64,000 nucleotides of DNA from Dendrophyllia cribrosa. Lineage: Eukaryota; Cnidaria; Anthozoa; Scleractinia; Dendrophylliidae. Under the pieces are notes generated by a model that worked only from the letters and a program-made list of their open reading frames with translations, was not told the DNA's origin and ran no database searches. Both the position numbers and the translations under genes were made by a program. Shown piece after piece: positions 1 through 9,981 of this stretch. Position 1 is the stretch's first letter. Each line of letters starts with the position of its first letter. The stretch spans positions 22,525,523 to 22,589,522 of the forward strand of contig JAJLRJ010000006.1 in assembly GCA_024195265.1 (NCBI GenBank). Reading direction: 5' to 3'.

Positions 1-1117
1 CGGTTAAACGAAACACTTTTGTTGCTAGGTTAAATTGATTTTCTAGGTAAAATGATTTTACCTAGGCTTTTCGGCGACAGCAACGAAAACAATAGGTTTA
101 ATAAGCCAAACAACGGCTCTGCACGTGCGTTACACACTTTGGTACATTTCTTTGCCATTCTCTACAAAGCAATAACGTCAAATGATCAAATTCGAGGTTT
201 AATGAAAAACTTTGTTTTTTTACCACAACAAAAACATTTTACTTGAAACTATCATGTTCAATTTGGCCTCAAAATCCAGGCAAATAAGCTTAAAAAATAG
301 ACGTCTAGTGCAAGATAATTGAAACTTTGGATTTCACAGAAAAGAATATGAAGTAGACTTTCTACTATTAAATCTGCGCAGTTTTGTCTGTGGGCGGTAT
401 TTCGCGTCTTCTTTCGACTTGAATAATTTTGTGAAAAATTTTGCCAGGTTATCGAAACTCTTTCCCTCGAGTTTTTGCTCCAAACGTTTGAGCTTTCACT
501 AGCCTGGATTTTTCATCAATGGCGAAAATTATCTTTGATAAGAAATTGAGAAAATTTGCCAAATATAAACACAGAAAGCCGCTATCTTGCAAACAAAACC
601 GGCCGAATCCAAATTCAATTTTTCCCGCACGCTAGTCGCGGGTGGCGTGATCAATGACGTCATATCGTTGTGTGTACGGGCCCCAATGAGCGCGAAGGAA
701 ATTATAAAGTTATCGTAAAAACATTTCTATCTTTTAGCCCACCCATACAAGGAGAATTTCGCAACGTAAAAAAATTTCGTAATACAGAAAATCAAAAAGT
801 GGAAGATAATTACAAAATAGGAAATAGGTGTTAATTTTATCACGTTTGGTTCTAAAGTATAAGCTTTATAAAGATGTGATTCCCTGGCTTTACGTGTCGA
901 GTCACGAGAAGTGTTAATTTTAGTAACATCATTGTACTTGAAAGAAATTGTACGTATATTGTCTCGAAAAACATACTTCCGTTTTAATTTGAAATTTAGG
1001 TATGTCCCTTCTCTTGATGCAATTTTACATTTTACAAAATAAAATTTGGGTTTTGCCTTGAATTTTGATTTTGGGCACTCTTGAACACTTATTTTGTTGC
1101 GGGATTTTTACTCTCAG
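1..1117 (+). other. Intron of the sodium channel gene, no gene seen
   Basis: This AT-rich stretch precedes a splice acceptor (ctctcag at 1111-1117) and has no ORF with recognisable similarity on either strand. The exons for channel domains I-III must lie to the left of the window, so this is best read as intron. The short ORF at 52-246 is uninformative. Confidence 0.6.
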
Positions 1118-1231
1118 TACGAGGACATAAGCAGCATGGGCATGCTACTGACCGATTCACAGAGAAAATGGGTCACCTTTCTTAAGGAGGCCGCAAGAAA
1201 GAAACCACCAACAACAGAGATTCGTCCGCAG
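1118..1231 (+). CDS. Sodium channel exon: end of III-IV linker
   Basis: The exon lies between an acceptor (ctctcag) and a donor (gtacg) and is phase 0 at both ends (38 codons, starting YEDISSMGMLLTDSQ and ending TTEIRPQ). TDSQ aligns with the TEEQ that follows the inactivation particle in vertebrate channels. Where those have IFM this protein has MLL. Basic residues KEAARKKPP follow, as in the family. Confidence 0.88.
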
Positions 1232-4200
1232 GTACGAAATAATCCACTGTTACCCTTAAAAATCCTAGTTAACCTGTTTAAAGGATAAGGAAAAAGAACA
1301 CAAAGGGGCTAAGGGCCTGTTTACAAAGAAGAAGGGTAACCCTCTTGCTAAGGTTACCTTAGTAAGAGGGTTTCCCTTGCATTCGCACGTTTCTTCTTTT
1401 GTTTTCACGCGTTGTGTTTACAAGGCCGCTAGGGTTACCCTACCAGCGTGCCCTAGCAGGCGGGACAAGTCTTTTTCTTGTAAACGCTTTAGGCAGGGAC
1501 AACTCGCCTACCCGGGACAACTTTTTCTGGTTCCCAGACCTCTGCATCTTTTGACAACGTCCATACAACATTGGCGGGTCGAACACAACGAGGAAAAGAA
1601 TTTCGAATGTATCCTTCAAAGCGACAAATCTCATTATCGCCGGCCCACATCTAAATATGGTTTATTTCACCTAGAGAAAAATATTTTTCAATTACAAGGT
1701 ATTTCGGCGAGATTTTTGTTTATGTTTGCGTTAAAGACCGTGATAACAGATGTTTTCTATCAGTTTGTCCACCAAAATCCTCTAATACTTTAGAAAGGTC
1801 TGTCTACAAAATAATTCGATTTAGGATCGAACTCTAACTTTGTTTAGGCTTGAGTTGTTTCGGGTAGTCGAGTTGTCCCTACCTGAAAAATTTCCTTGTA
1901 AACCCGGGACAACTTTGTCTCGGCTGCTAGACTAACCTGGTACTAGCCTAGGGTTATCCTTACTTCTTGTAAACAGGTCCTAAGTCACGCTAGCTAGATC
2001 AGGTTAAATTATCGCACTGAAAATGTTATTAATGGAAATTAAGCTTTTTTAATAGATAGTTGTTTCGAATGAATGAATCGCTTTGTCTAAGCGTCAGATG
2101 AAGAGGTTTCTTAAAATCTAATCTGTTTTTTGTTTCGTTTTCTAGAAAGGAGTTAGCGGTCAGTTATATGGTGTTGTAACGGGAAATAAATTTGAGATCG
2201 CCATTTTGACAGTAATTATGTGCAATATGATAACGATGATGATACAACACCACGGAGAGTCGCCTCAGGTCTCCGACGTTCTCCATATCCTTTTAAAATA
2301 TTGAGTTACTTTATTTGTTTGTATCATCAAATGTGCGATTTGTTTTGTTTCGGTCTTGGTTTGTTTGTCAATTTTTTTGCAAGAAACACCGTGTAATCAA
2401 ATGTTTAAGAGTGCATTCAAGATTCAATGCTGGTGAAATGTTCAGTCTGTTTGCAGTTATCAGTGATTTCTAAAGGCTGGTTTTCACTAATGACGGAGTC
2501 GGAGTCGGAGTCGTAATCAGAAGCGCAGAGCGTTACGATCCAGTGAAAATCAAACCGACGGAATCGGAAGAAAATTACGGAGTCATAAGCGGAATCGGAA
2601 GAAAATTGGACCGTTTTGATTCTTTCGACTCCGATTCCGTCGAGCTTATGACTCCGCTTACGACTCCGATTACGACTCCGATTTTCGATTTTCACTAGGT
2701 CGGAGGCGTCTTACGACTCCGACAATGACTCTGACTACGACTCCGTCGCCAGTGAAAACCAGCCTTAAATACCTCTTCTTCTTTACACCCTAGTATCTTT
2801 ACACTTATCATTTTAATCAATAGCTGACCAAGAAATTATGGAATGATCCTATATTGTATATATTCAATATATATTGTATTTCGCTCTTCATGCTGATTTC
2901 ATTAATGAAACTGGGCTTGTGCAAATGCATTCTTTGTGACGGTTTCCGCAAAGCCGGTATCTTCTTTTTTGCGGCTTGTGACATTTCGTGAAAATGATAT
3001 TCAAATATAATTCTAACAATCATTTGCACCTTGAGAACTGATCTATCTGCAGGTTCCTCTGAGATTATTTTCCTTGACTGATCGTCACGTATCTCCAATT
3101 TCGTCTTCTCTGGGATATTTTTGTTGGAAGCCATAGTCAAGATTATTGCACTGAAGCTGTGTTACTTTAAGAAAGCATGGAATGTGTTTGATTTTATTAT
3201 TGTTGTCAGCTCTCTTGTAGGTATGTACAATTACTTTCATTTTGGGACCATGTTTTGACAGTTCCCAACTAGTAATGAGCCTCCAGAAAAGCAACGTACC
3301 GACGCAATAAAGATTGCCTACATATTTGCTTTCTTTGTCAAGAATAAATTGGTGGATCATAGGAAAACTTAAAAAAGAAACCATCTTACCGTTCCGTGAA
3401 CAACGTCTGTACTTTTTTCACCCTTACTGATTATAAATAGATTATGAAAAAGCTTATGTTTTGGATTCACGGTTTCATTTCCCCTTTTTAGCCAGGTTCT
3501 TATTGTGTGACAAACACTACGTTTCGAGACAAATATTTAAAAGATTGGGAAAAATCTACAAGAATAAAATATGCGAAACGTGTCGAACAACTTACTTCAA
3601 CTGCGATTCATTATAGCGTCTTTTAGCGAAGTGTCCATCTTCAGACGGTTGAAAACTTCCCAAAAACTTCGAGCATCCCTGGCCACCCAAAGTTCTTCTC
3701 CTGCCCAAGGATACGTTGTTGAGACCATTCGGAATGGCCGATAGCAAAAACGATCGATCTGGAAGAAAGACAGGATCGCGTTATGATTTTACTCGAACAT
3801 TTTGCGTGCTCTTAGACAAATCGTTAAAATTTCATGAAATTATTGGAATGAATCTGTGTGTGGTAGATACAAAATAAGTGTTTTATTTGTTCGACAGATG
3901 TGATACTTGACGAGCTAAATGTAAATGAAGGGACAGTACACCCCAGTCTTCTTCGTGTTCTCCGAATCTTTAGAATCGCCAGGCTGCTAAGGTTGGTGGA
4001 ATTTGCCAAGGGAATACGTCAGCTCTTGTGGGCTCTCATAATCTCGTTACCAGCTCTCTTCAACGTGGGCACCCTACTCTTCTTAGTGATATTTATCTAC
4101 GCGATCATCGGCATGTCACTGTTCGGAAATGTGAAGCGAGAAGGCGAGTTAAATGAAATCGTTAACTTCGAGACATTTGGTTCTTCCCAGTTGCTACTGT

Positions 4201-4817
4201 TTCATCTCACTACTGGCGCGGGGTGGAGTGATATCATGGATTCCTTGTTACTTAAACCTCCAAATTGTGATCCCAATTACCTTAATCTTCCCCATGGCAA
4301 TTGTGGTTCCTTCGGAGCTGTTGTTTACCTGGTTAGCTACGTCATAGTTGTGTTCCTTGTCATCATAAACATGTACATTGCTATCATTCTCGAGAATGTG
4401 TACCGTGCACATGAGATCGAGGATTTCTGCATCACCAAGGAAAACTTCGATAGCTACCACGTCTTGTGGGGGAAGTTTGTTCACAACGGCACACAATACC
4501 TTCCGCTAGATCAGTTGTCGGATTTCGTGGCGTCTCTACAGAAGCCATTCAAACTTCCGAAACCAAACTTCGACGTGTTAAGAGATATGGACATTCCCGT
4601 AATGTCAGGAGAGATTATTAACTGCTTTGACCTGTTGAAGGCGCTGGTACGACGCGTCTTGGAAGAGCACGGTGAATCACCCGAGGCGTTCAAGAATATC
4701 ACAGAGAAAATGGAGGCTCGATTTAGCAAATCGTTAAAAATAAAGAAGAAAAACATTTCGATGATTGGTTCTACAAGCACCAAACTAATTAACGATTTGC
4801 CTGACACCGTTCTTTGA
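1118..4817 (+). CDS. Voltage-gated sodium channel alpha subunit, 3' part (four exons)
   Basis: The exons at 1118-1231, 2146-2284, 3089-3220 and 3898-4817 sum to 1305 nt and join in frame to 434 aa plus stop. The product covers the end of the domain III-IV linker, domain IV (S1-S6) and the cytoplasmic C-terminus of a plasma-membrane channel that carries depolarising sodium current. S3 reads FDFIIVVSSLV. S4 carries the arginine ladder RVLRIFRIARLLRL, and S5 contains LPALFNVGTLLFLV. The pore loop TTGAGW has alanine where calcium channels have glutamate, which indicates the Nav family. S6 is VFLVIINMYIAIILENV. An EF-hand-like C-terminal region follows, but the protein ends without a visible IQ motif and finishes DTVL, a class I PDZ-type ligand. 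I recognise the family with high confidence; the Nav1/Nav2 assignment needs domains I-III. Confidence 0.93.
1313..1980. mobile_element. MITE with TAA flanks in sodium channel intron
   Basis: Inverted termini GGGCCTGTTTAC and GTAAACAGGTCC are flanked by TAA on both sides (1310-1312 and 1981-1983). A TAA/TWA target duplication fits PIF/Harbinger-type non-autonomous elements. The 138-aa ORF inside (1377-1793) has no family resemblance and is probably spurious. Confidence 0.7.
2146..2284 (+). CDS. Sodium channel exon: domain IV S1
   Basis: The acceptor is ttttctag at 2138-2145. The exon reads KGVSGQLYGVVTGNKFEIAI and continues through the S1 helix (ILTVIMCNMITMMI), ending SPQVSDVL plus one base. 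Reading past 2284 soon hits a stop, and the exon boundary coincides with the ATATCCTT donor of an AT-AC intron. Joining at that point restores the family sequence without a gap. Confidence 0.88.
2285..3088 (+). other. Candidate U12-type AT-AC intron
   Basis: The intron starts ATATCCTTTT, which matches the U12 5' splice site consensus, and ends in AC at 3087-3088. A U12-like branch site, TTTTCCTTGACT (3068-3079), lies just upstream, with the putative branch A at 3077, 11 nt before the 3' end. No AG acceptor lies between the in-frame stop near 3078 and the coding sequence needed for S2. AT-AC introns are known in vertebrate sodium channel genes. The intron also carries a MITE. Confidence 0.82.
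2474..2765. mobile_element. MITE rich in GGAGTC/GACTCC repeats
   Basis: Termini AGGCTGGTTTTCACT and AGTGAAAACCAGCCT are flanked by TAA (2471-2473, 2766-2768). The interior is built of short GGAGTCGGAGTC-type repeats and their complements, so the element can fold back. The TAA target suggests a Harbinger-type MITE. ORF 2417-2695 is a shadow of the repeat. Confidence 0.78.
3089..3220 (+). CDS. Sodium channel exon: domain IV S2-S3
   Basis: Starting after the AC at 3088, the exon reads (R)ISNFVFSGIFLLEAIVKIIA and then the S3 segment NVFDFIIVVSSLV, ending with one base before a GTATGT donor at 3221. It joins the previous exon in phase 1 (c + gt = R) and the next in phase 1 (g + at = D). The match to the family's S2-S3 is continuous. 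Confidence 0.88.
3898..4817 (+). CDS. Sodium channel terminal exon: S4 to C-terminus
   Basis: The acceptor is ttcgacag at 3890-3897. This large exon encodes S4, S5, the pore loop with TTGAGW, S6 and an approximately 140-aa C-tail, and stops at 4815-4817. The tail contains an EF-hand-like stretch (residues around YHVLWGKF to LPKPNFDVLRDMDIPVMSGE), basic KIKKKN, and ends DTVL. A large last exon starting near S4 is also typical of animal Nav genes. Confidence 0.93.
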
Positions 4818-5560
4818 GTATTGTTCAAGCAAACTTGAAAAGTTATGAGGCTTAGTAGGCCTCCTGGTTACGTGTGAAAGTAGAACAAAGAAAAACAATG
4901 CTGTAGCACAAAAACGTGATGTATTCGATATCTTTAATTCCCACTTGATATTGAAAAGGTTTCATTTTCAAATCCTACCTCCCGTGTCCCGAAGCCAAGG
5001 AAGATAAAAAAAGAACCCGTTATCTTTCATAAAGGACCAAGTCGAAGAGTTGACAGGCTTTAAGCAAAGCTAGAAGAATCGGGGTGAGAGCTAGCGCTGA
5101 TCGACACGATATCGCGACTCTTTCCACTCCTGGAATACGCGTTTGCATCTTTTGTTTTGGTCTGTCCGTCTTTACTATAGTTTAGTTAAGAAAATTTCAT
5201 TATAATGACTCATAAGAGCCTCCTTTCCGTCGCAAAGTACACAAAGTTCTAAATGTTTAATATGTGTTTTCTGAACTCGTCTGACTTTTAATTGAAGTGA
5301 TTTTGGGTCTGCTTTAGCGATAGCGATTTTTATCTCGTGAATAAAATAAATAAATATCATAAATAACAATTTTTAAAGAGGGTGACACCAAGCTAACTCT
5401 AGGTTAATTAGGGTGGCCCTATTAAATTTCCTGGTCGAATTGGAGAAATGTTACATCCCACGACAAAAAAAAAACTGAGTCGAGCCCCCTTAAGCCTAAT
5501 TATATTTGTTTTTCAGTATCTCGTGAATATGCAAAATGTTGAACGAGATATAGTGTACGG
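4818..5560 (+). other. Probable 3'UTR and intergenic sequence with poly(A) signal
   Basis: No coding sequence is recognisable. A canonical AATAAA at 5345-5350, within an ATAAATAAAT cluster, is the first obvious polyadenylation signal after the sodium channel stop. Beyond about 5500 a dispersed repeat begins. Confidence 0.45.
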
Positions 5561-5587
5561 GGACAGATATGCAAATTAGTCACTCCT
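5509..5587. repeat. Dispersed repeat, related copy at 26975-27065
   Basis: The segment shares ATCTCGTGAATA, AACGAGATATAGT and ATGCAAATTAGTCACTCC, in the same order and spacing, with 26975-27065. The two copies differ at scattered positions. I do not recognise the family. Confidence 0.6.
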
Positions 5588-5634
5588 TCCTCCCTTCCAT
5601 TAGAATACGAGTAGTCCCTCATTTTTCCTCAGGG

Positions 5635-5940
5635 ATAGTAATACATTCCAAACTAACAATACCCGCGAGTATCCATATTAAGATATGGGATGCGCGAAAA
5701 TGGGGGCTGTCCACGGTGGTGGACAGCGGAATACTCGCGAGTGGGAAAGACGGCGGCGTCGTAGATGAGACTGGCGCAAAAGCATGTGTGCGAGCTAATT
5801 TATACATTGCAGTGCATGACGGGATATCTATTGTCATGTAAACACTCGCAATTATTCTTAGTACTTAGAATAGTAATACATTCACGTACTAACAATAACC
5901 GCGAGTATCCATATTAAGATATGGGATGCGCGAAAATGGG
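5635..5940. repeat. Direct repeat pair plus dispersed module also found at 14584-14707
   Basis: The 70-bp segment at 5635-5705 recurs at 5870-5940 (shared CGCGAGTATCCATATTAAG). Between them, 5749-5876 recurs at 14584-14707 with a few mismatches (shared AAAGCATGTGTGCGAGCTAA). The layout suggests a short element with terminal direct repeats, or a composite of two repeats. The ORF over it has no recognisable homology. Confidence 0.65.
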
Positions 5941-6727
5941 TTCACATCCCGGCGGGGAGTGGCTAAATCCTCTTTAGGCCCGTATATCCTTACCCTTATA
6001 CACGAAAACTGTATCTATTCCTCCCAATCTACAAAGCTCAACAGTCCATACACAAGCATTTATTTATTTTGGTACTCATTTGGTATATTCAACATCCGAG
6101 GGATTGTCTGTTGACTATCTTGGAGGGGGAAACGCAGTGGAGAAACCTTCCAAACAGTTTAATTGCCGGTAGGCTTGTCCTGGGTCAACTTGACTTGAAG
6201 ATGCATCCTTGAGACGTGATGAGGCGGACGAGGCGGGGCTGACATACCCTCTAAGGACTAGTCCAGGGGGTTCAGGTCCGCAGTGACCCACCTAGTCTTG
6301 TTTCTGTTAGGGTTGTGTCTCTCATACGGGTCGAACACGTACCGAGTGGCATGTCCGGACTTCTAAAGAAAAAGCAGCGAATTGATTCCAACCGCTTGCA
6401 AAACCCCAGCTGAAAAAATCAGAATAAGCTCTAAAGTGACGCGTAATAAGATTGACCACGTCAAGAAATTTTTAAAGTCTTAATATGGCATGTAAAATGT
6501 CACCCGAAAGGACCCGAACCTCCTGGAGGAGGGTATGGCAGCCTGACCCAGCAAAACCGGGGGGAGAGATTTTCCTCCTTTTTCAGACTGACACCCCTCC
6601 TACCAGTAGGAGAATAGAAAAGAAAATAGAAAAAATCACAGGTAATTCTGGAAGAGTGAATCAATGCCTTATTAAATAATGACGATTTTGAATGGATGCC
6701 AGTACATGGCTACAACTACAAATGAAG
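5941..6727. other. No gene recognised
   Basis: Both strands are broken by stops and no motif is recognisable. The stretch lies 3' of the gag-like ORF at 6728-7324 and may be remains of the same retroelement, but nothing in it proves this. Confidence 0.35.
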
Positions 6728-7324
6728 CTAACGCTTTCTATATGGGCATTCTCTATACAAGTGCTGTGTTGACTCACAAATAAAGCATGTCAAACGCTTG
6801 TAATTAGGACGCCGCCCATAGGGGCGACTTTGGCCAAAACGCTGGTTACGGCCGCGGGTACTTGCTGGCCTTGGATTCCATGCAGCCTGATTATAGGCAG
6901 GGAAGTCCATCAAAGGCGGAATGCTCTCCTCAGGTTTTGTGCTTTCTGTTGAGGCCTTTATGTTCCTCAAGACTTTGCTGGCCTTCTCCAACACCTTGCC
7001 CTTCACTGGGTCACCAACCAAGGCGACGAAGAGATCTTTAAGGGCGCTCTTATTGAGGAGCTTGGCGTGCTTCTGAACTTCGTCAAGGATACACTCATAT
7101 TCACGCGCTTTTTTGTCGTTGTTTACTTTAGCAACACGGACCAGGGTTTCCAGGTCGGCTATAGCATCATCGGGGTCAAACCTTGCTTTGTCAAGGGTTC
7201 TATGAAGGGTCTGGAGGGCAACGGCGACGGAGTTGCTCTTTCCCTGTTCCTCCAGTATTTTAATCCTCTCCTCTAACGTGTGTACACGCTGAAAAAACGC
7301 GGGTAGGCTGTGTAAGGGCGACAT
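6728..7324 (-). CDS. Gag-like protein with CCHC zinc knuckle (retroelement ORF)
   Basis: This 198-aa ORF has an N-terminal helix with coiled-coil character (about residues 10-70, e.g. RVHTLEERIKILEEQG), a helical middle, a Pro/Arg-rich stretch (NPRPASTRGRNQRFG) and a C-terminal zinc knuckle, CFICESTQHLYREC (C-x2-C-x4-H-x4-C), ending YRKR. That order is typical of gag-like nucleocapsid proteins, possibly of a DIRS/Ngaro-type element. No reverse transcriptase, integrase or recombinase is adjacent, so it is a fragment or a domesticated gag. The intact frame is notable. The start at 7324 is the first Met of the frame; homologues could be longer. Confidence 0.6.
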   Translation of the reverse strand: MSPLHSLPAFFQRVHTLEERIKILEEQGKSNSVAVALQTLHRTLDKARFDPDDAIADLETLVRVAKVNNDKKAREYECILDEVQKHAKLLNKSALKDLFVALVGDPVKGKVLEKASKVLRNIKASTESTKPEESIPPLMDFPAYNQAAWNPRPASTRGRNQRFGQSRPYGRRPNYKRLTCFICESTQHLYRECPYRKR

Positions 7325-7429
7325 GTATAGACTATGTAGGGATAAAGGGGCAAGCGGGAAGTAGGATGTCGCATTTTATTTTATTTATTTGATATATTTG
7401 CTCATTTTGCTTTTTTAAATGTCTAGCCT

Positions 7430-7560
7430 GGCTCAAAAATTTTATCACAAAAACAATCACTATAACATACGAGCGGTAGACTCCAACCTGCATGGCTCAA
7501 CAACTTAAGTTTACTAGACAATCTCTTAACATGAGCGGTAGACTCCAACCTGGCTCAATA
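7430..7560. repeat. Isolated degenerate copies of the 60-bp satellite
   Basis: GAGCGGTAGACTCCAACCTG occurs at 7471 and again at 7533, with CAATCACTATAACA just before the first. These are the core of the 60-bp monomer arrayed at 12113-12810. They lie outside that array, on the other side of the 3.2 kb nested element. Confidence 0.75.
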
Positions 7561-7978
7561 ACCCGTTTTATTTCACAATAGACTGACAATGACTAATATA
7601 TATAGATAGGCCAAGCCTAATAGCGTCGCACTTTGAACAAGCTTAACTAAGGTGAAACTTAACTAAGGTGAAAGGTTGGAAGCACAAGAATTAATATTGA
7701 CGAAAGGGCTATTTTCAATTTTAGCTATTCTCAAAAACAGTATTACCCGACCGTCTGCACAGTACATTTAGACCGTAAAAAAGTTCACAAAAACAACTTT
7801 TCTCTGTCTAGAATAACTAGTACGACTACTTTCCGAATAAAATACAGTTTTTGTTTGTCAAAAATTGCCCGAGAAACTGATTTGGAAATCAAAATTGCAA
7901 AAATACACAAACATATTTGCATAAGGCGACGCGAGTGAAAACAGAAAATCTAAGGCCTAGGGCAAACGTCGAATCTAA

Positions 7979-8224
7979 TGCCCCATTCACACCAACGGTT
8001 AAACATGTTTAAATGTTGTTTAGTTTAACTACGTTTTTAGCCTCTATCTTGAACGTTTTGAAATGTATATGACTCAAACTTCCTGGAATGGTAATAAAGT
8101 TAATAAAGCTTCTTTTAGTAAAGATTTCACTTCAAATATTACGCGAGGTTAGGAGATATTTTTCTAAACCTGTTTTAAACTAAACAACATTTAAACATGT
8201 TTAAGCGTTGGTGTGAATGGGGTA
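7979..8224. mobile_element. MITE, 246 bp, long terminal inverted repeats
   Basis: CCCCATTCACACCAACG at 7981 pairs with CGTTGGTGTGAATGGGG ending 8222. The pairing extends through TTAAACATGTTTAAATGTTG and its complement. The flanks can be read as TAA on both sides (7976-7978 and 8225-8227). There is no coding capacity. Confidence 0.75.
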
Positions 8225-8589
8225 TAAGTCGCGTCGAATTTATTAAAAATAGGTTGGACAAAGAGTCGACTTAATTCCAGAGTGGTAGCAAACGTCGAAC
8301 CTGCGTCGATCCTTTTCACAAGTTGCACTTCATTAAAACACGGGAATAAGCACGTGGCCCCATGCTATTCACTCGATGCGCGGCTAGTTACTGCTAGTTA
8401 CTCGTTGGGCCTTTCAGTAGTTTGGTATTTAATTGCGAAAAATAGAAAGAGAAGACTCGCATTACATACAGCTCTGAGAACAGTGTATCAGAGACGACAG
8501 CTATTGCTCAAAGTGAATTGCAAATAGGGAATTCGCATCTCAAGCATTTATATTTCGTGAAATTGCCTTTGTACAGCGCATGCTCGTCA

Positions 8590-8611
8590 GGGGGGGGGGG
8601 GGGGGGGGGGG
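8590..8611. repeat. Poly-G tract (22 G)
   Basis: An uninterrupted G run in AT-rich surroundings, one of several G/C homopolymers in the window. Confidence 0.95.
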
Positions 8612-8739
8612 AAATAGCGTTTGGTAGATGAGGGAGTCGGTATTTTTGTGACGTTTGCGCAGTCCATCACATTTGAATAAATTATTTTGTAATTTGCATG
8701 ATTATGAATTGGGTTTAGCGCGTGTTTAGAACGGCGTTT

Positions 8740-9776
8740 GCTGAAATGCCGAACCCCTGTCGCATTATCCGACTTGGCGCTACCTCTTCCAGTAAAGAGG
8801 AACTTAATCAATTTATAACTTCTGTCAATACTTTTCATCCAGCTCTAAAATATACCTGGGAAATTTCCGAAACCTCAGTCGCTTTTCTTGACATTAATAT
8901 TTCAATCAACGGTAACAATTTATCCACAATTCAAGTGTGCACTACAAACCTACAGATTCCCACAGTTATCTGTTACATTCATCCTCACATCCATCGCACG
9001 TTAAAAACGCCATTCCGTATTCTCGATTTCTCAGACTTCGACGCCTATGTAGTGATGACTCTGATTTTTCCAACAAGTCAGAAGAAATGTGCCAGTTTTT
9101 CAAGAAACGTGGGTACCCTGACTCTGTTGTTAACACGGGCCAACAACGTGCACAACAGATCGACAGACAATCAGCACTACAAACGCCACAGAAGGAAGGG
9201 AACGAGAGAATTCCATTCATCCTCACTTTCCACCCACACAACAACACAGTCAAAAGCATAATTTTAAAAAATTTCAAATTACTCCAAAACGACCCCGAAA
9301 CTGGCAGAATTTTTTCACAACCCCCACTAATTTCATTCAAACGTGACAAAAACATAGGCAACTTTCTAGTTACGAGCGCGCTGAAATCTGACGATGAACC
9401 GGGAACTTTTAAATGCACACGCACACGATGTAACACTTGTCCTTTCATTCACAACGCTGACAAAATAACAGGACCTAAACGATCTATTAAAATCACTGAT
9501 CGTTTTACATGCACCTCCGTAAATGTTATCTACTGTAAAACATGTACTTTTTGCAAAAAGATATACATTGGCGAAACAGGGAGGAGACTGGGCGACCGTT
9601 TTCGTGAACATCTCCGAGACGTTGAAAAAAATGACAAAGACGCATCCAAACCAGTCGCGCGCCATTTTAATCTTACTAACCATTCTAAACAACACATGAC
9701 AATCTGCGGCCTTTCCCTACACCAGGGTAACACAGAAAGCCGTAAAAACCTAGAACTATTCTCACTGCATAATTAA
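8740..9776 (+). pseudogene. Penelope-like retroelement, 3' part of RT plus GIY-YIG endonuclease
   Basis: The first frame (to about 8935) holds the end of the reverse transcriptase thumb (FITSVNTFHPALKYTWEIS, VAFLDINIS). A frameshift near 8935 moves to the frame of 8937-9776, which begins HYKPTDSHSYL, typical of Penelope proteins. The C-terminal GIY-YIG nuclease is clear: CKKIYIGETGRRLGDRFREH, preceded by paired cysteines (CKTC, CKK). The RT catalytic palm is missing, so the copy is 5'-truncated. It ends LFSLHN just inside the first of two 181-bp direct repeats. The element sits inside the 3.2 kb inverted-repeat element. It cannot be active by itself because of the truncation and the frameshift. 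Confidence 0.85.
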
Positions 9777-9936
9777 TTAGCTCATCGTAGAAATTTTCAT
9801 TGCGTCTCCGGATTCCCCCGTGCCCGCGCACGCTCGTTGCGAGGTTGATGCTTTGCGGTCTTAGAGTACATATTCCGCCGTCCCGCTTGAGACGTGGTCA
9901 TTTTAACCGTACTCCGGGTCGACGGCCAAATTTCGC
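9756..9936 (+). repeat. Direct repeat A (Penelope pseudo-LTR-like)
   Basis: 181 bp nearly identical to 10396-10576, starting CTATTCTCACTGCATAATTA in both copies and 640 bp apart. Differences are few (e.g. GTCTCC versus GTCTTC). Penelope elements are known for terminal direct repeats and partial tandem copies. Confidence 0.8.
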
Positions 9937-9981
9937 TTTGGTACTTCAGCCAACCGCCACCAGCAATCTTTGAGTTCGTTA

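Noticed and set aside
1377..1793. 138-aa ORF in the sodium channel intron
   Set aside because: It lies entirely inside a TAA-flanked MITE and has no recognisable domain.
3122..3130. GT-AG style acceptor ggaag before CCATAG for the sodium channel exon
   Set aside because: It would drop the S2 helix and needs no matching donor; the AT-AC join restores the full family sequence in phase.
8722..9261. 179-aa ORF as an independent gene
   Set aside because: Only its first third is Penelope coding sequence; the rest is the wrong frame after a frameshift.
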